A stretch of DNA of 43,097 nt from an uncultured Luminiphilus sp. (GCA_938084055.1 CALKDK010000028.1:1-43097); one strand, 5' to 3'. Positions 8,911-18,773 are shown, counted from the first letter of the stretch. Translations and numbers: made by a program. Notes: generated by a model from the letters alone, not told the origin.

Positions 8911-10875
8911 TCAATCAACCACCGAGGGATCTGCCGTATCCGACGCGGCGCTGTCCCCATCTATGGCCCTGATGGCGTCGGCAAGAGCGGCCCTTGATGC
9001 CAACAAATCTGGCACTTCAGGCGCCACATCCAGCTCGGCCAGCTCGGCAAGCTCCGCCAACATCGCGGCCACCCTGTCAGGGTCGTTTGCCCCATACAGC
9101 GCCACCGAGCTCTCAGCGCGCTGCACAGCATGTGTAAAAAGCGTCTGGTTGCCTGAGAGTCCTGCTATTTGCGCCTGCTCCAGCGACATGCGTATATTCT
9201 GACGCACGAGATTTTCCCAATCTGGCGTCAATAACCCCGCCATGTCGTCACTGCGACTGTGGACCACTAAATAACTCGACAGCTTGGCAAGCGCAGCCCG
9301 CCAGCCTGCACCTGCCCGAGCCAGGAAGTTGTCATCCGACTCAACCACCGCGGTTTCGGGTCGTCTTGCAGCGACCTGCAGACGCGCAGACTGGTCAATG
9401 AGTGCAGCAAACCGCGCGTACAAACCCACCGTATCGACGCGGGGGGCTGCGGCAAGTGCTGCCAGATCTGAGGCCATCGTCCGGCGCGCTGTATCGAAGC
9501 GCGGATCGTTAACCTCTCTCAGCAGCGCATCCGCGTTCCTCAGCAACGCTTCTGCTGCGGCCATATCTCTCGAGGTCAGTAGGCGTTGGGCCGACAGCCG
9601 AACCAAAAAAGCCGCCTCGTTGGCAAGCCAGGCACGACGATCTGTCGCAGTCAGCCTGGCCAGCCTGATATCCAACCGCTCAACCCGATCTTCAAGAGCC
9701 CGGGTCGCCAGCTCCTGCTCGGCAAGCAGCTGGGTTTGTCGGCCAGCCGCTGCGCGCAGCGCCGCTTCAGCCCGGGCTTCGGCGGCAGCCATTTGCACGT
9801 CTATTGACCCCGCCATTTCTGCCTGCAGCACATTTGGTGCCTCTTCCAGGGTCTCGAGTCTCTGCTCCAGGGCCGCCAACTGACTGACGGCTCCCTGATA
9901 TCGAGGCCAGCCATACCACCACCCCAGATAGGCGCCACTGCCCACCGCGAGCAGGAACAGCACCAGAAGCAACCGGGCCAGCCTATCTGGGGCTTGGGAG
10001 GGCGAGGTTTTGGCAGGAACGGGTGCCATGAGCACGGGTGCCGCTTCCATAGTGGGAGAACCCGAAGCTCCCGCAATGACCTCTGCCGATTCGGCCGTCA
10101 TGTCCTCTTCCTCCAGCACGTCAGGCTCCGGGCTGTTTGCCACAGGTAACAGTCCATCAACAACCGCAAGGAATGCCTCATCTCCCGCTCCTGAAGCCGT
10201 TTTGACCTCGGTCCATCCGAGACCCTCTGCTATCTCTGCCACCCGCTCCGATGGCACAACCACGGGGCAATCCAATAGGTTTGGCTGCCCGCCTCGGCCA
10301 AGTAACTGAGTCAGCTGCTCCAGCAGTTCACCTGAACTCGCCTGAAATACCAGGTTATCCCGCTCGCATAGCTGCCAGCAAAACTGACCTGCATCCACCT
10401 CGCAGGGTTCCCGCCGGTAGCAGACATAACTCACCACCAGGGCACCGCGCTCCTTGAGAGCCTCGGCAAGCAGTCCGCGCCCCCCCTCTCCCTTGACAAT
10501 AACCACCTGTTTGCCGTCAACATCATGAAGCGCATCAAGGGCCAGCAACCCCTCGGAGTCAGCCCGCGAGGGGACGCTCACATCAAATCCCGCTGCCGAC
10601 ACGGCGCGGGCTGTTGCGTTACCTACAGCAAGAATCGCGCAACCCAGCGCCTTCAATTGGGGCGCCAGATTGGCAAGGCCCTGATCAACCGCATTGGCAC
10701 TGATAAAAATGCAAATATCGCCGGGATGCAGCGTCACCAACTCACGATCCTCGACGGGGATCGCGGTGATATCAACCAGTGGCTGGACGATGCTATCCAC
10801 ACCTCGCTGGGTCAACGCATCCCGCAGAGGTTGAACAGCAGAGCCGGGTCGTGTCAAAACCGCCGTCAGTGTCAC
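8911..10875 (-). CDS. hemD: Fused uroporphyrinogen-III synthase HemD - HemX
   Basis: One 654-aa frame covering two normally separate proteins. Residues 1 to about 245 are HemD, which cyclises hydroxymethylbilane to uroporphyrinogen III: start [27 protein letters not shown], and [13 protein letters not shown]. An acidic linker follows. Residues about 296-655 are HemX, with one membrane helix ([20 protein letters not shown]), a coiled coil ([14 protein letters not shown] and an Ala-rich heptad region) and the C-terminal HemX domain ([27 protein letters not shown]). The enzyme should therefore be tethered to the inner membrane facing the cytoplasm. GTG start at 10875 overlaps the hemC stop by 4 bases; no stop codon or frame break separates the halves. 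Confidence 0.92.
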   Translation of the reverse strand: MTLTAVLTRPGSAVQPLRDALTQRGVDSIVQPLVDITAIPVEDRELVTLHPGDICIFISANAVDQGLANLAPQLKALGCAILAVGNATARAVSAAGFDVSVPSRADSEGLLALDALHDVDGKQVVIVKGEGGRGLLAEALKERGALVVSYVCYRREPCEVDAGQFCWQLCERDNLVFQASSGELLEQLTQLLGRGGQPNLLDCPVVVPSERVAEIAEGLGWTEVKTASGAGDEAFLAVVDGLLPVANSPEPDVLEEEDMTAESAEVIAGASGSPTMEAAPVLMAPVPAKTSPSQAPDRLARLLLVLFLLAVGSGAYLGWWYGWPRYQGAVSQLAALEQRLETLEEAPNVLQAEMAGSIDVQMAAAEARAEAALRAAAGRQTQLLAEQELATRALEDRVERLDIRLARLTATDRRAWLANEAAFLVRLSAQRLLTSRDMAAAEALLRNADALLREVNDPRFDTARRTMASDLAALAAAPRVDTVGLYARFAALIDQSARLQVAARRPETAVVESDDNFLARAGAGWRAALAKLSSYLVVHSRSDDMAGLLTPDWENLVRQNIRMSLEQAQIAGLSGNQTLFTHAVQRAESSVALYGANDPDRVAAMLAELAELAELDVAPEVPDLLASRAALADAIRAIDGDSAASDTADPSVVD

Positions 10876-11780
10876 CCTCGAACCGCCTCCAGAATGGCTG
10901 CTGCTCCACTTTCAAGCAGCGTCTCTGCAACCTGCCTGCCGAGGGCCTCGGGGTCGACGCCGAGGCCCTGGGCCGTCAACAGCGTGTGCCCGTCGACACT
11001 ACCAACCAGCGCGCGTAGCCAGAATTCCTCACCCTCTACAACGGCATAACTGGCTATCGGCACATCACAACCTCCATCCAGCACCCTGACCACAGCGCGC
11101 TCCGCGGTCACGCAGTCCGCCGTGGGTTTGTGGTTGAGAGGCTGCAGCAATGACGCGATACGCTTATCGTCGGCGCGAAACTCGATGCCAACTGCCCCCT
11201 GACCGCCCGCCGGGAGGGAAACCTCAGGCTCAATCCGCGCGCCAATTCGGGCTTCAAAACCAAGGCGAACAAGCCCGGCCGTCGCGAGAATAATCGCGTC
11301 GAACTCACCGGCATCGAGTTTGGCAAGACGCGTATTGACATTGCCACGCAGGAAGCCGATCTGTAGATCGGGCCGCACGCGCCTGATTTGACAGGCACGA
11401 CGCAGGCTCGACGTCCCCAAACTTGCCCCCTGGGGCAGGTCTGAAAGGGCCCTAATACCCACCAGTGCGTCCCGCGGATCTTCCCGCTCACAGATAACCC
11501 CCAAGGTCAGTCCAGGTGGTAACGCCATGGGAACATCTTTCATGGAATGCACTGCGATGTCTGCGCGTCCATCCAGCAGCGCCGTCTCAAGCTCCTTGAC
11601 GAAGAGGCCCTTACCGCCCACCTTGTAAAGCGGTTTATCCAGCAACTGGTCACCCCTCGATGTCATACCGAGGAGTTCCACGGTGAGGTCGGGGTAACGT
11701 TGTCGCAGGCGATCGGCCACATGGTTGGCCTGCCAGAGGGCCAGAGGGCTCTCCCGGGTGGCAATAACAAGCTTGGACAC
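10872..11780 (-). CDS. hemC: Hydroxymethylbilane synthase (porphobilinogen deaminase)
   Basis: Assembles four porphobilinogens into hydroxymethylbilane. 302 aa, normal length. It carries [16 protein letters not shown] at the N-terminus, the catalytic region VHSMKDVP (Asp82), the Arg-rich substrate site [13 protein letters not shown], and Cys238 in [13 protein letters not shown], which binds the dipyrromethane cofactor. GTG start at 11780 with GGAG upstream. First gene of the haem operon and divergent from argH, an arrangement also seen in pseudomonads. Confidence 0.97.
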   Translation of the reverse strand: MSKLVIATRESPLALWQANHVADRLRQRYPDLTVELLGMTSRGDQLLDKPLYKVGGKGLFVKELETALLDGRADIAVHSMKDVPMALPPGLTLGVICEREDPRDALVGIRALSDLPQGASLGTSSLRRACQIRRVRPDLQIGFLRGNVNTRLAKLDAGEFDAIILATAGLVRLGFEARIGARIEPEVSLPAGGQGAVGIEFRADDKRIASLLQPLNHKPTADCVTAERAVVRVLDGGCDVPIASYAVVEGEEFWLRALVGSVDGHTLLTAQGLGVDPEALGRQVAETLLESGAAAILEAVRG

Positions 11781-11842
11781 GGGGTACTCCTTAAGTCAGG
11801 ACGCCAGCTTACCACGGCTGGAACTGATCAAAACCGGCACAA

Positions 11843-11851
11843 TGGTATACT
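11843..11851 (+). promoter_or_regulatory. Probable extended -10 promoter of argH
   Basis: TGGTATACT is an extended -10 element; no convincing -35 is seen 17 bases upstream, as is common for this class. Transcription would start near 11857, leaving a leader of about 55 nt before the argH ATG at 11911. Confidence 0.45.
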
Positions 11852-11910
11852 CTCGAGACCACATCAGGCCCTCACCCCGGCAGTCCGGGACCAGCATGCC
11901 AGGACGGGAA

Positions 11911-13341
11911 ATGAGTCAATCCAAAAAATCACAATCGACCCCAAGTGCGCTGTGGGGCGGCCGATTCGCCGAGGCCACCGACACCTTTGTCCAGCGCTTC
12001 ACAGCGTCCCAGGGTTTTGACCGGCTGCTGGCGCCTCAGGACATCCGTGGCTCGCTCGCACATGCCCGGATGCTGGCCGTCCAGGGCATCCTGTCCAAGA
12101 CGGAATTTGAGGAGATTGAGTCTGGGCTGGCAACCATTGCTCTGGAAATAAAAGAGGGCAGGTTTGACTGGCGTGTTGACCGGGAAGACGTGCACATGAA
12201 TATCGAGGCCCGGTTGACCGAAATTATTGGAGAAACGGGCAAGAAACTCCACACTGGTAGGTCCCGAAACGATCAGGTAGCCACCGACATCCGGCTCTGG
12301 CTGCGGGAGGCCATTGATGTCATCTGCGCGGAATTAACGCGCCTGCAGGAGGGCATCGTCAACCTTGCTGGCGAACATACGGATACGGTAATGCCGGGCT
12401 TTACGCACCTTCAGGTCGCGCAACCCATCACGTTTGGGCATCACCTCCTCGCGTGGTACGAAATGCTTGAGCGGGATTTTGGACGCCTGCAGGACTGTCG
12501 TGGCCGGCTCAACGAATGCCCACTTGGCGCGGCGGCTCTGGCGGGCACCACCTTTGGCATCGACAGAAATATGACGGCAGCCGACCTCGGCTTTGACCAG
12601 CCAACCCGGAATTCCCTCGACTCTGTTTCCGATCGGGACTTTGCTATCGAATTTGCCGCTGCAGCGGCCCTCGTTGGGACACACCTGTCGCGAATGGCAG
12701 AGGAATTAGTGATCTGGACATCGGCCCAGTTCTCGTTTGTGACTATCCCGGATCGGTTTTGCACCGGGTCCTCCATCATGCCGCAGAAGAAGAACCCCGA
12801 TGTTCCGGAATTGGTCCGGGGCAAGACCGGCCGAATCAACGGCCACCTGGTGGCGCTCCTCACCCTGATGAAGGCCCAGCCCCTCGCGTACAACAAAGAT
12901 AATCAGGAGGACAAGGAGCCTCTATTTGATTGCGTCGCCACCCTGCATGACTGCCTCCGCGCTTTCGCCGATATGGTGCCGGCACTACATCCCAACCGGG
13001 ATGCGATGGGTAGTGCGGCACTGGAGGGCTTTGCCACCGCGACAGATCTCGCAGACTACCTTGTCCGTCGAGGTCTTCCCTTCAGGGACGCGCACGAGGT
13101 GGTGGGTCGAGCGGTGGCTCACTGCATTGCCGAGGGTTGCCGACTTGAGGATCTGGCGCTGGAGACCCTGCATGACTTTCATAACAACATAGACATCGAT
13201 GTTTTTGAGGTACTGACCCTGCAGGGCTCAGTTGCAGCGCGGGATCACATCGGGGGCACCAGTCCCACGCAGGTCAAGGCTGCGGTTGCTGCCGCACGGG
13301 AGCGGCTGGCGGGTCGATTGACTGCTGACCGAGAAGCGTAG
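11911..13341 (+). CDS. argH: Argininosuccinate lyase
   Basis: Last step of arginine synthesis: argininosuccinate to arginine plus fumarate. 476 aa. Shows the start signature [27 protein letters not shown]-type substrate loop ([16 protein letters not shown]), the [14 protein letters not shown] helix and the fumarase/aspartase superfamily signature [12 protein letters not shown] carrying the catalytic serine loop. ATG at 11911 follows AGGA at 11901-11904; an in-frame ATG at 11896 lacks a ribosome site. Divergent from hemC; cyaY begins convergently one base after the stop. Confidence 0.97.
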   Translation: MSQSKKSQSTPSALWGGRFAEATDTFVQRFTASQGFDRLLAPQDIRGSLAHARMLAVQGILSKTEFEEIESGLATIALEIKEGRFDWRVDREDVHMNIEARLTEIIGETGKKLHTGRSRNDQVATDIRLWLREAIDVICAELTRLQEGIVNLAGEHTDTVMPGFTHLQVAQPITFGHHLLAWYEMLERDFGRLQDCRGRLNECPLGAAALAGTTFGIDRNMTAADLGFDQPTRNSLDSVSDRDFAIEFAAAAALVGTHLSRMAEELVIWTSAQFSFVTIPDRFCTGSSIMPQKKNPDVPELVRGKTGRINGHLVALLTLMKAQPLAYNKDNQEDKEPLFDCVATLHDCLRAFADMVPALHPNRDAMGSAALEGFATATDLADYLVRRGLPFRDAHEVVGRAVAHCIAEGCRLEDLALETLHDFHNNIDIDVFEVLTLQGSVAARDHIGGTSPTQVKAAVAAARERLAGRLTADREA

Positions 13342-13662
13342 TCAGTCCCAGGAAAAGTCGACACCGGCATGTTCACTCAGCTGCTGAGGCAGGAAGTCCC
13401 GGAACAGGGCAGCTGTCTTCGTATCCCGCCAGTCCTCGGCACCGGCATCCCAAACATAGTGAAAGCCGCCTCCGGGGGTGGCCAGCCAGAGCTGCTCAGT
13501 GGGCGGTTGACGACTGAAGACAAAGACCACCCCATTGGGAAAACGGGCGTTTATCACGCCCTCGGCAACCGCCAAATCAGGATCTTCCGGCAGGTCCTCA
13601 AGGCGCATTTCCACAAGGTCAAAGGTTGCCTCGATAAGGTCAAAGTAATTGGAACCGCTCAT
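13342..13662 (-). CDS. cyaY: Iron donor/frataxin homologue CyaY
   Basis: A 106-aa frataxin-family protein that binds iron and modulates the IscS cysteine desulfurase in iron-sulfur cluster assembly. The acidic first helix (FDLIEATFDLVEMRLEDL) provides the iron/IscS surface. The sheet shows GVFVFSRQPPTEQLWLAT-like sequence and the conserved GGFHYVWD. ATG at 13662 with a GGAGG ribosome site; the frame is open upstream, but those residues have no family likeness. Divergent from lptM as in E. coli, and tail to tail with argH. Confidence 0.95.
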   Translation of the reverse strand: MSGSNYFDLIEATFDLVEMRLEDLPEDPDLAVAEGVINARFPNGVVFVFSRQPPTEQLWLATPGGGFHYVWDAGAEDWRDTKTAALFRDFLPQQLSEHAGVDFSWD

Positions 13663-13718
13663 GTCTTTTCCTCCGGCTGCAGCACTGGTCAAGTGGTCAC
13701 CAGCAGATCTACCCGCAC

Positions 13719-13727
13719 TGATACAAT
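13719..13727 (+). promoter_or_regulatory. Probable extended -10 promoter of the lptM-lysA-dapF operon
   Basis: TGATACAAT, an extended -10 with no clear -35. The start would be near 13733, about 20 nt before the lptM ATG, in the 89-base gap between cyaY and lptM. Confidence 0.4.
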
Positions 13728-13751
13728 AGGACTCTTTGGAGTATAACCACC

Positions 13752-13865
13752 ATGAAGATCCTGACAGTGACCGCATTACTGCTCGCGTTTCTCTCGGGTT
13801 GTGGGCAGACAGGCCCGCTGCAACCCGCGCAGGCCCCCCCACAATCTGACGAGGCGGATGAGTGA
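13752..13865 (+). CDS. lptM: Small lipoprotein LptM (YifL)
   Basis: A 37-aa lipoprotein, short enough to be missed by annotation. Signal MKILTVTALLLAFLSGCG gives a lipobox SGC with lipidation at Cys17, followed by GQTGPLQP, which matches the GCGQKGPL signature of LptM/YifL, then a Pro-rich acidic tail. In E. coli LptM binds and helps mature the LPS translocon LptDE at the outer membrane. Its place between cyaY and lysA/dapF is the conserved location. The stop overlaps the lysA GTG by four bases, indicating translational coupling. Confidence 0.92.
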   Translation: MKILTVTALLLAFLSGCGQTGPLQPAQAPPQSDEADE

Positions 13866-15118
13866 GCCATTTTCACCGCATGGACGCCACACTTTTTTGC
13901 GAAGGTGTTGCCCTGGACGCCTTGGCCGCCACCCATGGCACGCCACTGTATGTGTACTCCCGGGGAGAGATCGAACAAGCCTACTCAGCCTACCGGGCGG
14001 CGCTGGCCCACCACGATCATCTCATCTGCTATGCCGTAAAAGCCAATTCGAACCTGGCGGTACTCGATGTCCTGGCACGACTTGGTGCCGGCTTCGATAT
14101 CGTTTCGATCGGAGAGCTCGAACGCGTTTTGGCAGCCGGGGGCAATCCTGAAAAAGTGGTTTTCTCGGGGGTTTGCAAGACCCGCGAAGACATGCGGCGG
14201 GCGCTGCAGGCCGGCATTCATTGCTTCAACGTTGAGTCTGAAGCAGAACTCGACATGCTGGCGGTGGTGGCTGAAGAGAGCAATTTGGTGGCACCCATAT
14301 CACTGCGGGTCAATCCCGATGTGGACGCGCGCACCCACCCCTACATTGCCACTGGCCTGAAGGATAATAAATTTGGCATCGCAATCGGAACGGCCCTGTC
14401 TCTTTATAGGAAGGCAGCAGCCTTGCCCGGCATCCAACCCATCGGTATCGATTGCCACATCGGTAGCCAAATCCTAAACATCGAGCCGTTTTCGGAGGCG
14501 GTCGCCCATCTGGTCAGACTCGTTGACCAACTGGGCGAAAGCGGCATTGAATTAAAGCATATTGATCTGGGTGGTGGCCTCGGCGTCTCATACGAAGGGG
14601 AAACCGTACCCGCGATTGGCGACTATATTTCAGCGCTGACGGGACCGCTGGAGGCTCATAACCTGACCCTGATCCTCGAGCCCGGCCGTTCCATCGTCGC
14701 CAACGCGGGGGTCCTGCTGACCCGAGTCGAATACCTCAAACCTACGACCCACAAAAATTTTGCGCTGGTCGATGCCGCCATGAACGACCTGCTCAGACCG
14801 GCTCTGTATGGCGCCTGGCAGGATATTGTTCCGGTCACGGCCTCGGGAAACATTACCCGGTGCTGGGATATTGTGGGTCCCGTCTGTGAGACGGGCGACT
14901 TTCTGGGCAAATCCCGCGATCTTGCCCTCAGGTCCGGTGATATTCTCGCGGTCATGGGAGCAGGTGCCTACGGTTTTGCCATGGCATCAAACTACAACAG
15001 CCGCCCGCGACCCGCTGAAGTTCTGATCGACGGGGATACAACCCATATCGTCAGGGCACGGGAATCCCTTGAGACCCTGTGGGCCGGTGAATCGACAATA
15101 TCCGGGGCTAGCCTGTGA
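13862..15118 (+). CDS. lysA: Diaminopimelate decarboxylase
   Basis: PLP enzyme making lysine from meso-diaminopimelate. 418 aa from GTG at 13862, which overlaps the lptM stop and has GAGG upstream; an ATG at 13880 is an alternative. The PLP lysine is Lys60 in YAVKANSN. Also seen are GAGFDIVSIGELERVLAAGG, the phosphate-binding HIDLGGGLGVSY, EPGRSIVANAG, and the cross-subunit catalytic cysteine in CETGDFLG. It overlaps dapF by four bases, so the last two steps of lysine synthesis are coupled. Confidence 0.97.
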   Translation: MSHFHRMDATLFCEGVALDALAATHGTPLYVYSRGEIEQAYSAYRAALAHHDHLICYAVKANSNLAVLDVLARLGAGFDIVSIGELERVLAAGGNPEKVVFSGVCKTREDMRRALQAGIHCFNVESEAELDMLAVVAEESNLVAPISLRVNPDVDARTHPYIATGLKDNKFGIAIGTALSLYRKAAALPGIQPIGIDCHIGSQILNIEPFSEAVAHLVRLVDQLGESGIELKHIDLGGGLGVSYEGETVPAIGDYISALTGPLEAHNLTLILEPGRSIVANAGVLLTRVEYLKPTTHKNFALVDAAMNDLLRPALYGAWQDIVPVTASGNITRCWDIVGPVCETGDFLGKSRDLALRSGDILAVMGAGAYGFAMASNYNSRPRPAEVLIDGDTTHIVRARESLETLWAGESTISGASL

Positions 15119-15954
15119 AGATTCGATTTACAAAAATGCACGGTGCAGGCAACGACTTCGTAGTCATTGACAACGTGCGCCAGAACCTCAGGCTGACAGC
15201 GGGGCACATCCGCCGTCTTGCCAACAGGCAGCGGGGTATTGGCTGTGACCAGGTGCTTGTGGTCGGCCCTCCAGATTGCCCAGAAGCCGACTTCAGTTAC
15301 CAAATTTTCAATTCTGACGGCACAGAAGCGGGCCAGTGTGGCAATGGGGCCCGGTGCTTTGCTCGATTCGTCCGCGAGCAACGACTGTCCTGGAAGAAAA
15401 TATTGGACGTTCAGACTCCCGGTGGCCTGATGCAGTTGGAAACCGAAGAAGATGGTCGAATTCGCGTCAACCTGGGGGTGCCAATCTTCCAGCCGGCGGC
15501 AATCCCCTTTGCCTGTGACAGCGAGTCCATGGAATACACCCTGGATGTGGCGGGTGAATGCCACCTTCTGGGCGCGTTGTCCCTTGGCAATCCCCATGCG
15601 GTCTTGGTCGTCAGTGACGCCCGATCGGCACCGGTATCATCCCTGGGTCCTGCCATTGAAGGGCATCCGAGATTCCGCGAACGCACCAACGTGGGCTTCA
15701 TGCAGGTCTTGAGTCGTGATGAGATCAAACTGCGGGTTTTCGAGCGTGGCGCCGGGGAGACCTTGGCCTGCGGAACCGGCGCCTGCGCCGCTGTAGTACA
15801 CGGTATTCGTAAAGGCTTACTGAACAACACCGTGACAGTCCAACTGCCGGGCGGTAAGCTCTCCGTGGCATGGCAGGGCGATGGTACGCCGGTATGGCTG
15901 GGCGGACCTACGGCGACGGTCTTTGAAGGCACCATCACGCTGCAAAATCGCTGA
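15115..15954 (+). CDS. dapF: Diaminopimelate epimerase
   Basis: Converts LL- to meso-diaminopimelate, the precursor of lysine and peptidoglycan cross-links. 279 aa. Two-cysteine active site: Cys75 in GQCGNGARCFARF and the second in LACGTGACAAV. N-terminal FTKMHGAGNDFVVID is the family signature. GTG start overlapping lysA. A 24-base gap leads to the DUF484 gene of the same operon. Confidence 0.97.
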   Translation: MKIRFTKMHGAGNDFVVIDNVRQNLRLTAGHIRRLANRQRGIGCDQVLVVGPPDCPEADFSYQIFNSDGTEAGQCGNGARCFARFVREQRLSWKKILDVQTPGGLMQLETEEDGRIRVNLGVPIFQPAAIPFACDSESMEYTLDVAGECHLLGALSLGNPHAVLVVSDARSAPVSSLGPAIEGHPRFRERTNVGFMQVLSRDEIKLRVFERGAGETLACGTGACAAVVHGIRKGLLNNTVTVQLPGGKLSVAWQGDGTPVWLGGPTATVFEGTITLQNR

Positions 15955-15978
15955 CCACAGTGCAGGGACAAAACCTCG

Positions 15979-16689
15979 ATGACAGGTGACGCATCTTCAA
16001 ACAGAAACATGGCGCTGGCCACCGCCAACCTCGACCCGGTGGAGGTGGAGGCGTTCCTGAAAGAACACCCCAATTTTTTTCAAAACCGACCCGACCTGCT
16101 GACCGCCATGGCGCTACCCCACGGGGGTGAGGGCTCAGTATCCCTCGTTGAGCGTCAGGTCGCCCTGCTCCGCGAGCGGAATATAGAAACCCGTGGGCGC
16201 CTCGCTGAACTCAGCCACAATGCTGAGACCAGTGAATTCCTGTTTCAGGCCTCGCGACGCATGGTAATCGCACTGCTTCAGTGCCGAGAGGTGGCCGCCC
16301 TGGAAAAGACCGTTGAAACGGGTTTGATTGATTGTTTCGGGGTCGAGTATGCCGCCCATATCTGGCTGGCGGAGGCGGAGCAACTGGGCCCCGATGTTCC
16401 TGTTTGTGATGCCAGCCGGGGGGCCATACTGGAGGGGCTACTGCGCCGTAAGCGCGCTTATTGCGGTGTCTTCAGGGGTGATGAGATGACAGCTCTTTTT
16501 CCGGCCTGCCGCTCCGAAGGGTCCGCGGCTATTGCGCCGCTACTGGTAGAGGGTCAGTTATTGGGCGCACTTGCCGTCGGCTCAAGCGATGTTCATCGGT
16601 ATGACAATCTGGTGGGCACCCTGTTCCTGGAGCATTTGGCGGAGGTCATCGCGCACTTGCCCTGCGTCGGCGCACGTCCGGCCGCGTGA
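15979..16689 (+). CDS. DUF484 family protein (GAF-like fold)
   Basis: A 236-aa cytoplasmic protein of the DUF484 family, always found next to xerC in gammaproteobacteria and without an established biochemical role. The start region EVEAFLKEHPNFFQNRPDLL is the family hallmark. A helical segment (SLVERQVALLRERN) follows, then a GAF-like domain ending with GALAVGSSDVHRYDNLVGTLFLEHLAEVI. Its stop overlaps the xerC GTG by four bases. Confidence 0.9.
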   Translation: MTGDASSNRNMALATANLDPVEVEAFLKEHPNFFQNRPDLLTAMALPHGGEGSVSLVERQVALLRERNIETRGRLAELSHNAETSEFLFQASRRMVIALLQCREVAALEKTVETGLIDCFGVEYAAHIWLAEAEQLGPDVPVCDASRGAILEGLLRRKRAYCGVFRGDEMTALFPACRSEGSAAIAPLLVEGQLLGALAVGSSDVHRYDNLVGTLFLEHLAEVIAHLPCVGARPAA

Positions 16690-17600
16690 CAGACGCGCTG
16701 GCCACGGCCCGGGAGCAGTTCCTCGATTATCAGCGAGATGTTCGTCAGGTTTCTCGCCACACACTTGATGGCTACGGGCGCGATATCAAACGATTCGCCG
16801 GTTTCTGCCAAAAGGCAGGCAATACGCAGATCAGCGCCATTGCTGAGGCGGATGTCCGTGGCTGGGTGGCACAGTTGCACCGCCAGGGCCTGTCGCCAAC
16901 CAGCATTCAGCGTTCACTGTCTTCCGTCAGGGCGCTGTTCCGCTACCTGTCTGAACGCGACCCTCAGATTGGCAATCCCGCACTGGGCGTACAGGCGCCT
17001 AAAATACGCCGTAGCCTGCCCAAAACCCTCGACCCCGACAGCGTCGGTATGCTGTTTCAGTGGCAGCCAGAGACCGCGTTGGACTATCGGGATATCGCCA
17101 TTGCCGAACTTCTGTATTCCTCTGGACTTCGACTTTCGGAACTGGTGGCTGCCAACATAGGGGACCTTGCAATCGGTGAGTCAGCCATCACGGTCACCGG
17201 CAAGGGCCGGAAAACGCGCAACGTACCCGTGGGCGGTCCTGCACTGGCTGCGATCGAAAAATGGCTATCACTGCGTCCTCTTGGGGGTGAGTCGCTCGGC
17301 GTATCTGCACCATTGTTTATCTCCAACAGAGGGCAGCGCATTAGCCCAAGGAGCGTCCAGCTCCGATTACAGCGACTGGCAAAATACAGTACGCTGCCGG
17401 GAAAACTGCACCCTCACATGCTGCGCCATTCCTTTGCCAGCCATATGCTGGAATCCAGCGGCGACCTCAGGGCAGTACAGGAATTTCTAGGCCACTCAGA
17501 TATCAGCACCACCCAGATTTACACGCATCTGGATTTTCAGCACCTCGCCAAGGTCTACGATTCATCACACCCAAGGGCGCGTCGCAAAAACAAACCATGA
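16686..17600 (+). CDS. xerC: Tyrosine recombinase XerC
   Basis: Site-specific recombinase that, with XerD, resolves chromosome dimers at dif. 304 aa. N-terminal SAM-like domain (FLDYQRDVRQVSRHTLDGYGRDIKRF) and C-terminal catalytic domain with the R-H-R-H-Y set: Arg in SSGLRLSEL, HPHMLRHSFASH, GHSDISTTQIYTH (nucleophilic Tyr). Context between DUF484 and a HAD phosphatase is the canonical xerC locus, which separates it from XerD or an integrase. Confidence 0.96.
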   Translation: MTDALATAREQFLDYQRDVRQVSRHTLDGYGRDIKRFAGFCQKAGNTQISAIAEADVRGWVAQLHRQGLSPTSIQRSLSSVRALFRYLSERDPQIGNPALGVQAPKIRRSLPKTLDPDSVGMLFQWQPETALDYRDIAIAELLYSSGLRLSELVAANIGDLAIGESAITVTGKGRKTRNVPVGGPALAAIEKWLSLRPLGGESLGVSAPLFISNRGQRISPRSVQLRLQRLAKYSTLPGKLHPHMLRHSFASHMLESSGDLRAVQEFLGHSDISTTQIYTHLDFQHLAKVYDSSHPRARRKNKP

Positions 17601-18292
17601 TCCGGGTCATCACTTTTGATCTTGACGATACGCTGTGGGATGTCCGGCCCGCGCTCATAAAAGCTGAGGCGGCACAGAACGAATGGCTGAAAGCCAACTA
17701 CCCAGGCACCCTGACCCTGCAAAGTCCCCCAGAATCAGCTCGAAGACGTCAGCAGGTGCTGAGCGAGCAACCTGCACTAGCCCATGATATCAGCGCCTTC
17801 CGGCGGGCTGTGTTGGGTCGGTTACTCCTCGAGTCGGGCGTTCCCCCGGTTGAAGCCAGAGCAGCGGCGCAACAAGCCTTTCAGGCATTTATTGCCAGAC
17901 GGCACGATGTGGAGTTGTTCCCCGAATCTCTGCCCGTTCTGGCCAAGCTGGCCAAACGGTACCGGTTGGGGTCGCTTACCAATGGTAATGCCGATGTCCG
18001 AAAAACGCCCTTGGGCGGTTTTTTTGATTTCGCATTCAAAGCCGAAGATGTGGGGGCAGCCAAGCCTGAGACAGCACTTTTCGAACAGGCCGTGAAAGCG
18101 TCAGGTGTATCACCCCGGGAAATGGTGCATGTCGGCGACAGCCATGACCACGATGTCGCGGGGGCGCACCGCGCCGGGGTGCGCTCAATATGGCTCTCCA
18201 CGTCCAAGCAAGGCAGCCGCCTTGCAGACCGCGTTATTGGCTGTCTGGATGAGCTACCCCAGATCCTGCTGGACATGGCCGCCCAGGATTGA
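17597..18292 (+). CDS. yigB: HAD-superfamily hydrolase YigB (FMN phosphatase-like)
   Basis: 231 aa, cytoplasmic phosphatase of the HAD superfamily. In E. coli YigB hydrolyses FMN to riboflavin with broad side activity. Motif I is DLDDTLWD, motif II SLTNGNAD, and motif IV HVGDSHDHDVAGAHRAGV. ATG overlaps the xerC stop by four bases; last gene of the operon, convergent with a PII gene. A GC hairpin followed by seven T occurs within the coding region at 18006-18025. Confidence 0.9.
   Translation: MIRVITFDLDDTLWDVRPALIKAEAAQNEWLKANYPGTLTLQSPPESARRRQQVLSEQPALAHDISAFRRAVLGRLLLESGVPPVEARAAAQQAFQAFIARRHDVELFPESLPVLAKLAKRYRLGSLTNGNADVRKTPLGGFFDFAFKAEDVGAAKPETALFEQAVKASGVSPREMVHVGDSHDHDVAGAHRAGVRSIWLSTSKQGSRLADRVIGCLDELPQILLDMAAQD
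18006..18025 (+). other. Terminator-like hairpin inside yigB
   Basis: CGCCC and GGGCG arms separated by TT, followed by seven T (18019-18025). It has the shape of a weak intrinsic terminator but lies inside the coding sequence for the KTPLGGFFDF stretch, so protein constraint may explain it. Confidence 0.3.
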
Positions 18293-18307
18293 GACCCACC
18301 CGCTGAC

Positions 18308-18646
18308 TCAGATGGCTTCGGTACCCGTTTCCCCTGTGCGGATCCGAATGACCTGATCGAGATCTGACACAAAAATCTTGCCATCACCAATCTTGCCAGT
18401 ACCCGCGGCAGCTATGACAGCTTCGACTACGGCATCAACCTGATCACCTGCACAGGCCACTTCAAGCTTGAGTTTGGGCAGGAAATCAACGACATACTCA
18501 GCACCCCGGTACAGTTCGGTGTGACCCCGCTGGCGCCCGAAGCCTTTGACTTCGGTAACTGTTACGCCCTGTACGCCAACATCTGAGAGCGCGGCACGGA
18601 CATCATCCATCTTGAAGGGTTTAATAATCGCGGTGACGAGTTTCAT
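18308..18646 (-). CDS. Nitrogen regulatory protein P-II (second copy, downstream of amtB)
   Basis: 112-aa trimeric PII signal protein. The T-loop carries Tyr51 for uridylylation in RGAEYVVDF. The nucleotide and 2-oxoglutarate site shows [15 protein letters not shown] and the C-terminal signature [10 protein letters not shown], with IRIRTGE. It senses 2-oxoglutarate and ATP/ADP and controls AmtB, NtrB and the GlnE/GlnD cascade. It lies downstream of amtB but is separated from it by a strong terminator, so it probably has its own promoter. Compared with the copy at 20055, the T-loop is the same around Tyr51 and most changes are in the middle helix. Whether it should be called glnB or glnK cannot be decided here. 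Confidence 0.95.
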   Translation of the reverse strand: MKLVTAIIKPFKMDDVRAALSDVGVQGVTVTEVKGFGRQRGHTELYRGAEYVVDFLPKLKLEVACAGDQVDAVVEAVIAAAGTGKIGDGKIFVSDLDQVIRIRTGETGTEAI

Positions 18647-18679
18647 TGGCGGTATTCACCTTTACGCTAGAAGGCCCTC

Positions 18680-18707
18680 ATTATGATCTGCTCTGGGAAT
18701 TTGGCAA
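18680..18707 (-). promoter_or_regulatory. Possible sigma70 promoter of the downstream PII gene
   Basis: On the minus strand TTGCCA and CATAAT occur 16 bases apart, placing a start about 25 nt before the ATG at 18646. No sigma54-type GG-N10-GC element was found in this gap, so this copy may be constitutive, unlike the upstream PII-amtB unit. Confidence 0.4.
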
Positions 18708-18748
18708 TGCCATCTCAGTCATTACCGTTACCGTTTTTTAGCTAAGCC

Positions 18749-18773
18749 AAAAAAAGGGGTCCAAAAGGACCCC
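18749..18773 (-). terminator. Intrinsic terminator after amtB
   Basis: GGGGTCC and GGACCCC arms with a 4-nt loop (18756-18773), followed on the minus strand by seven T (18749-18755). It ends the PII-amtB transcript and separates it from the second PII gene. Confidence 0.9.

Noticed and set aside
9284-9883. 199-codon plus-strand frame opposite hemDX
   Set aside because: Its Ala/Ser/Arg-rich composition is what an antisense frame of a GC-rich coiled coil gives.
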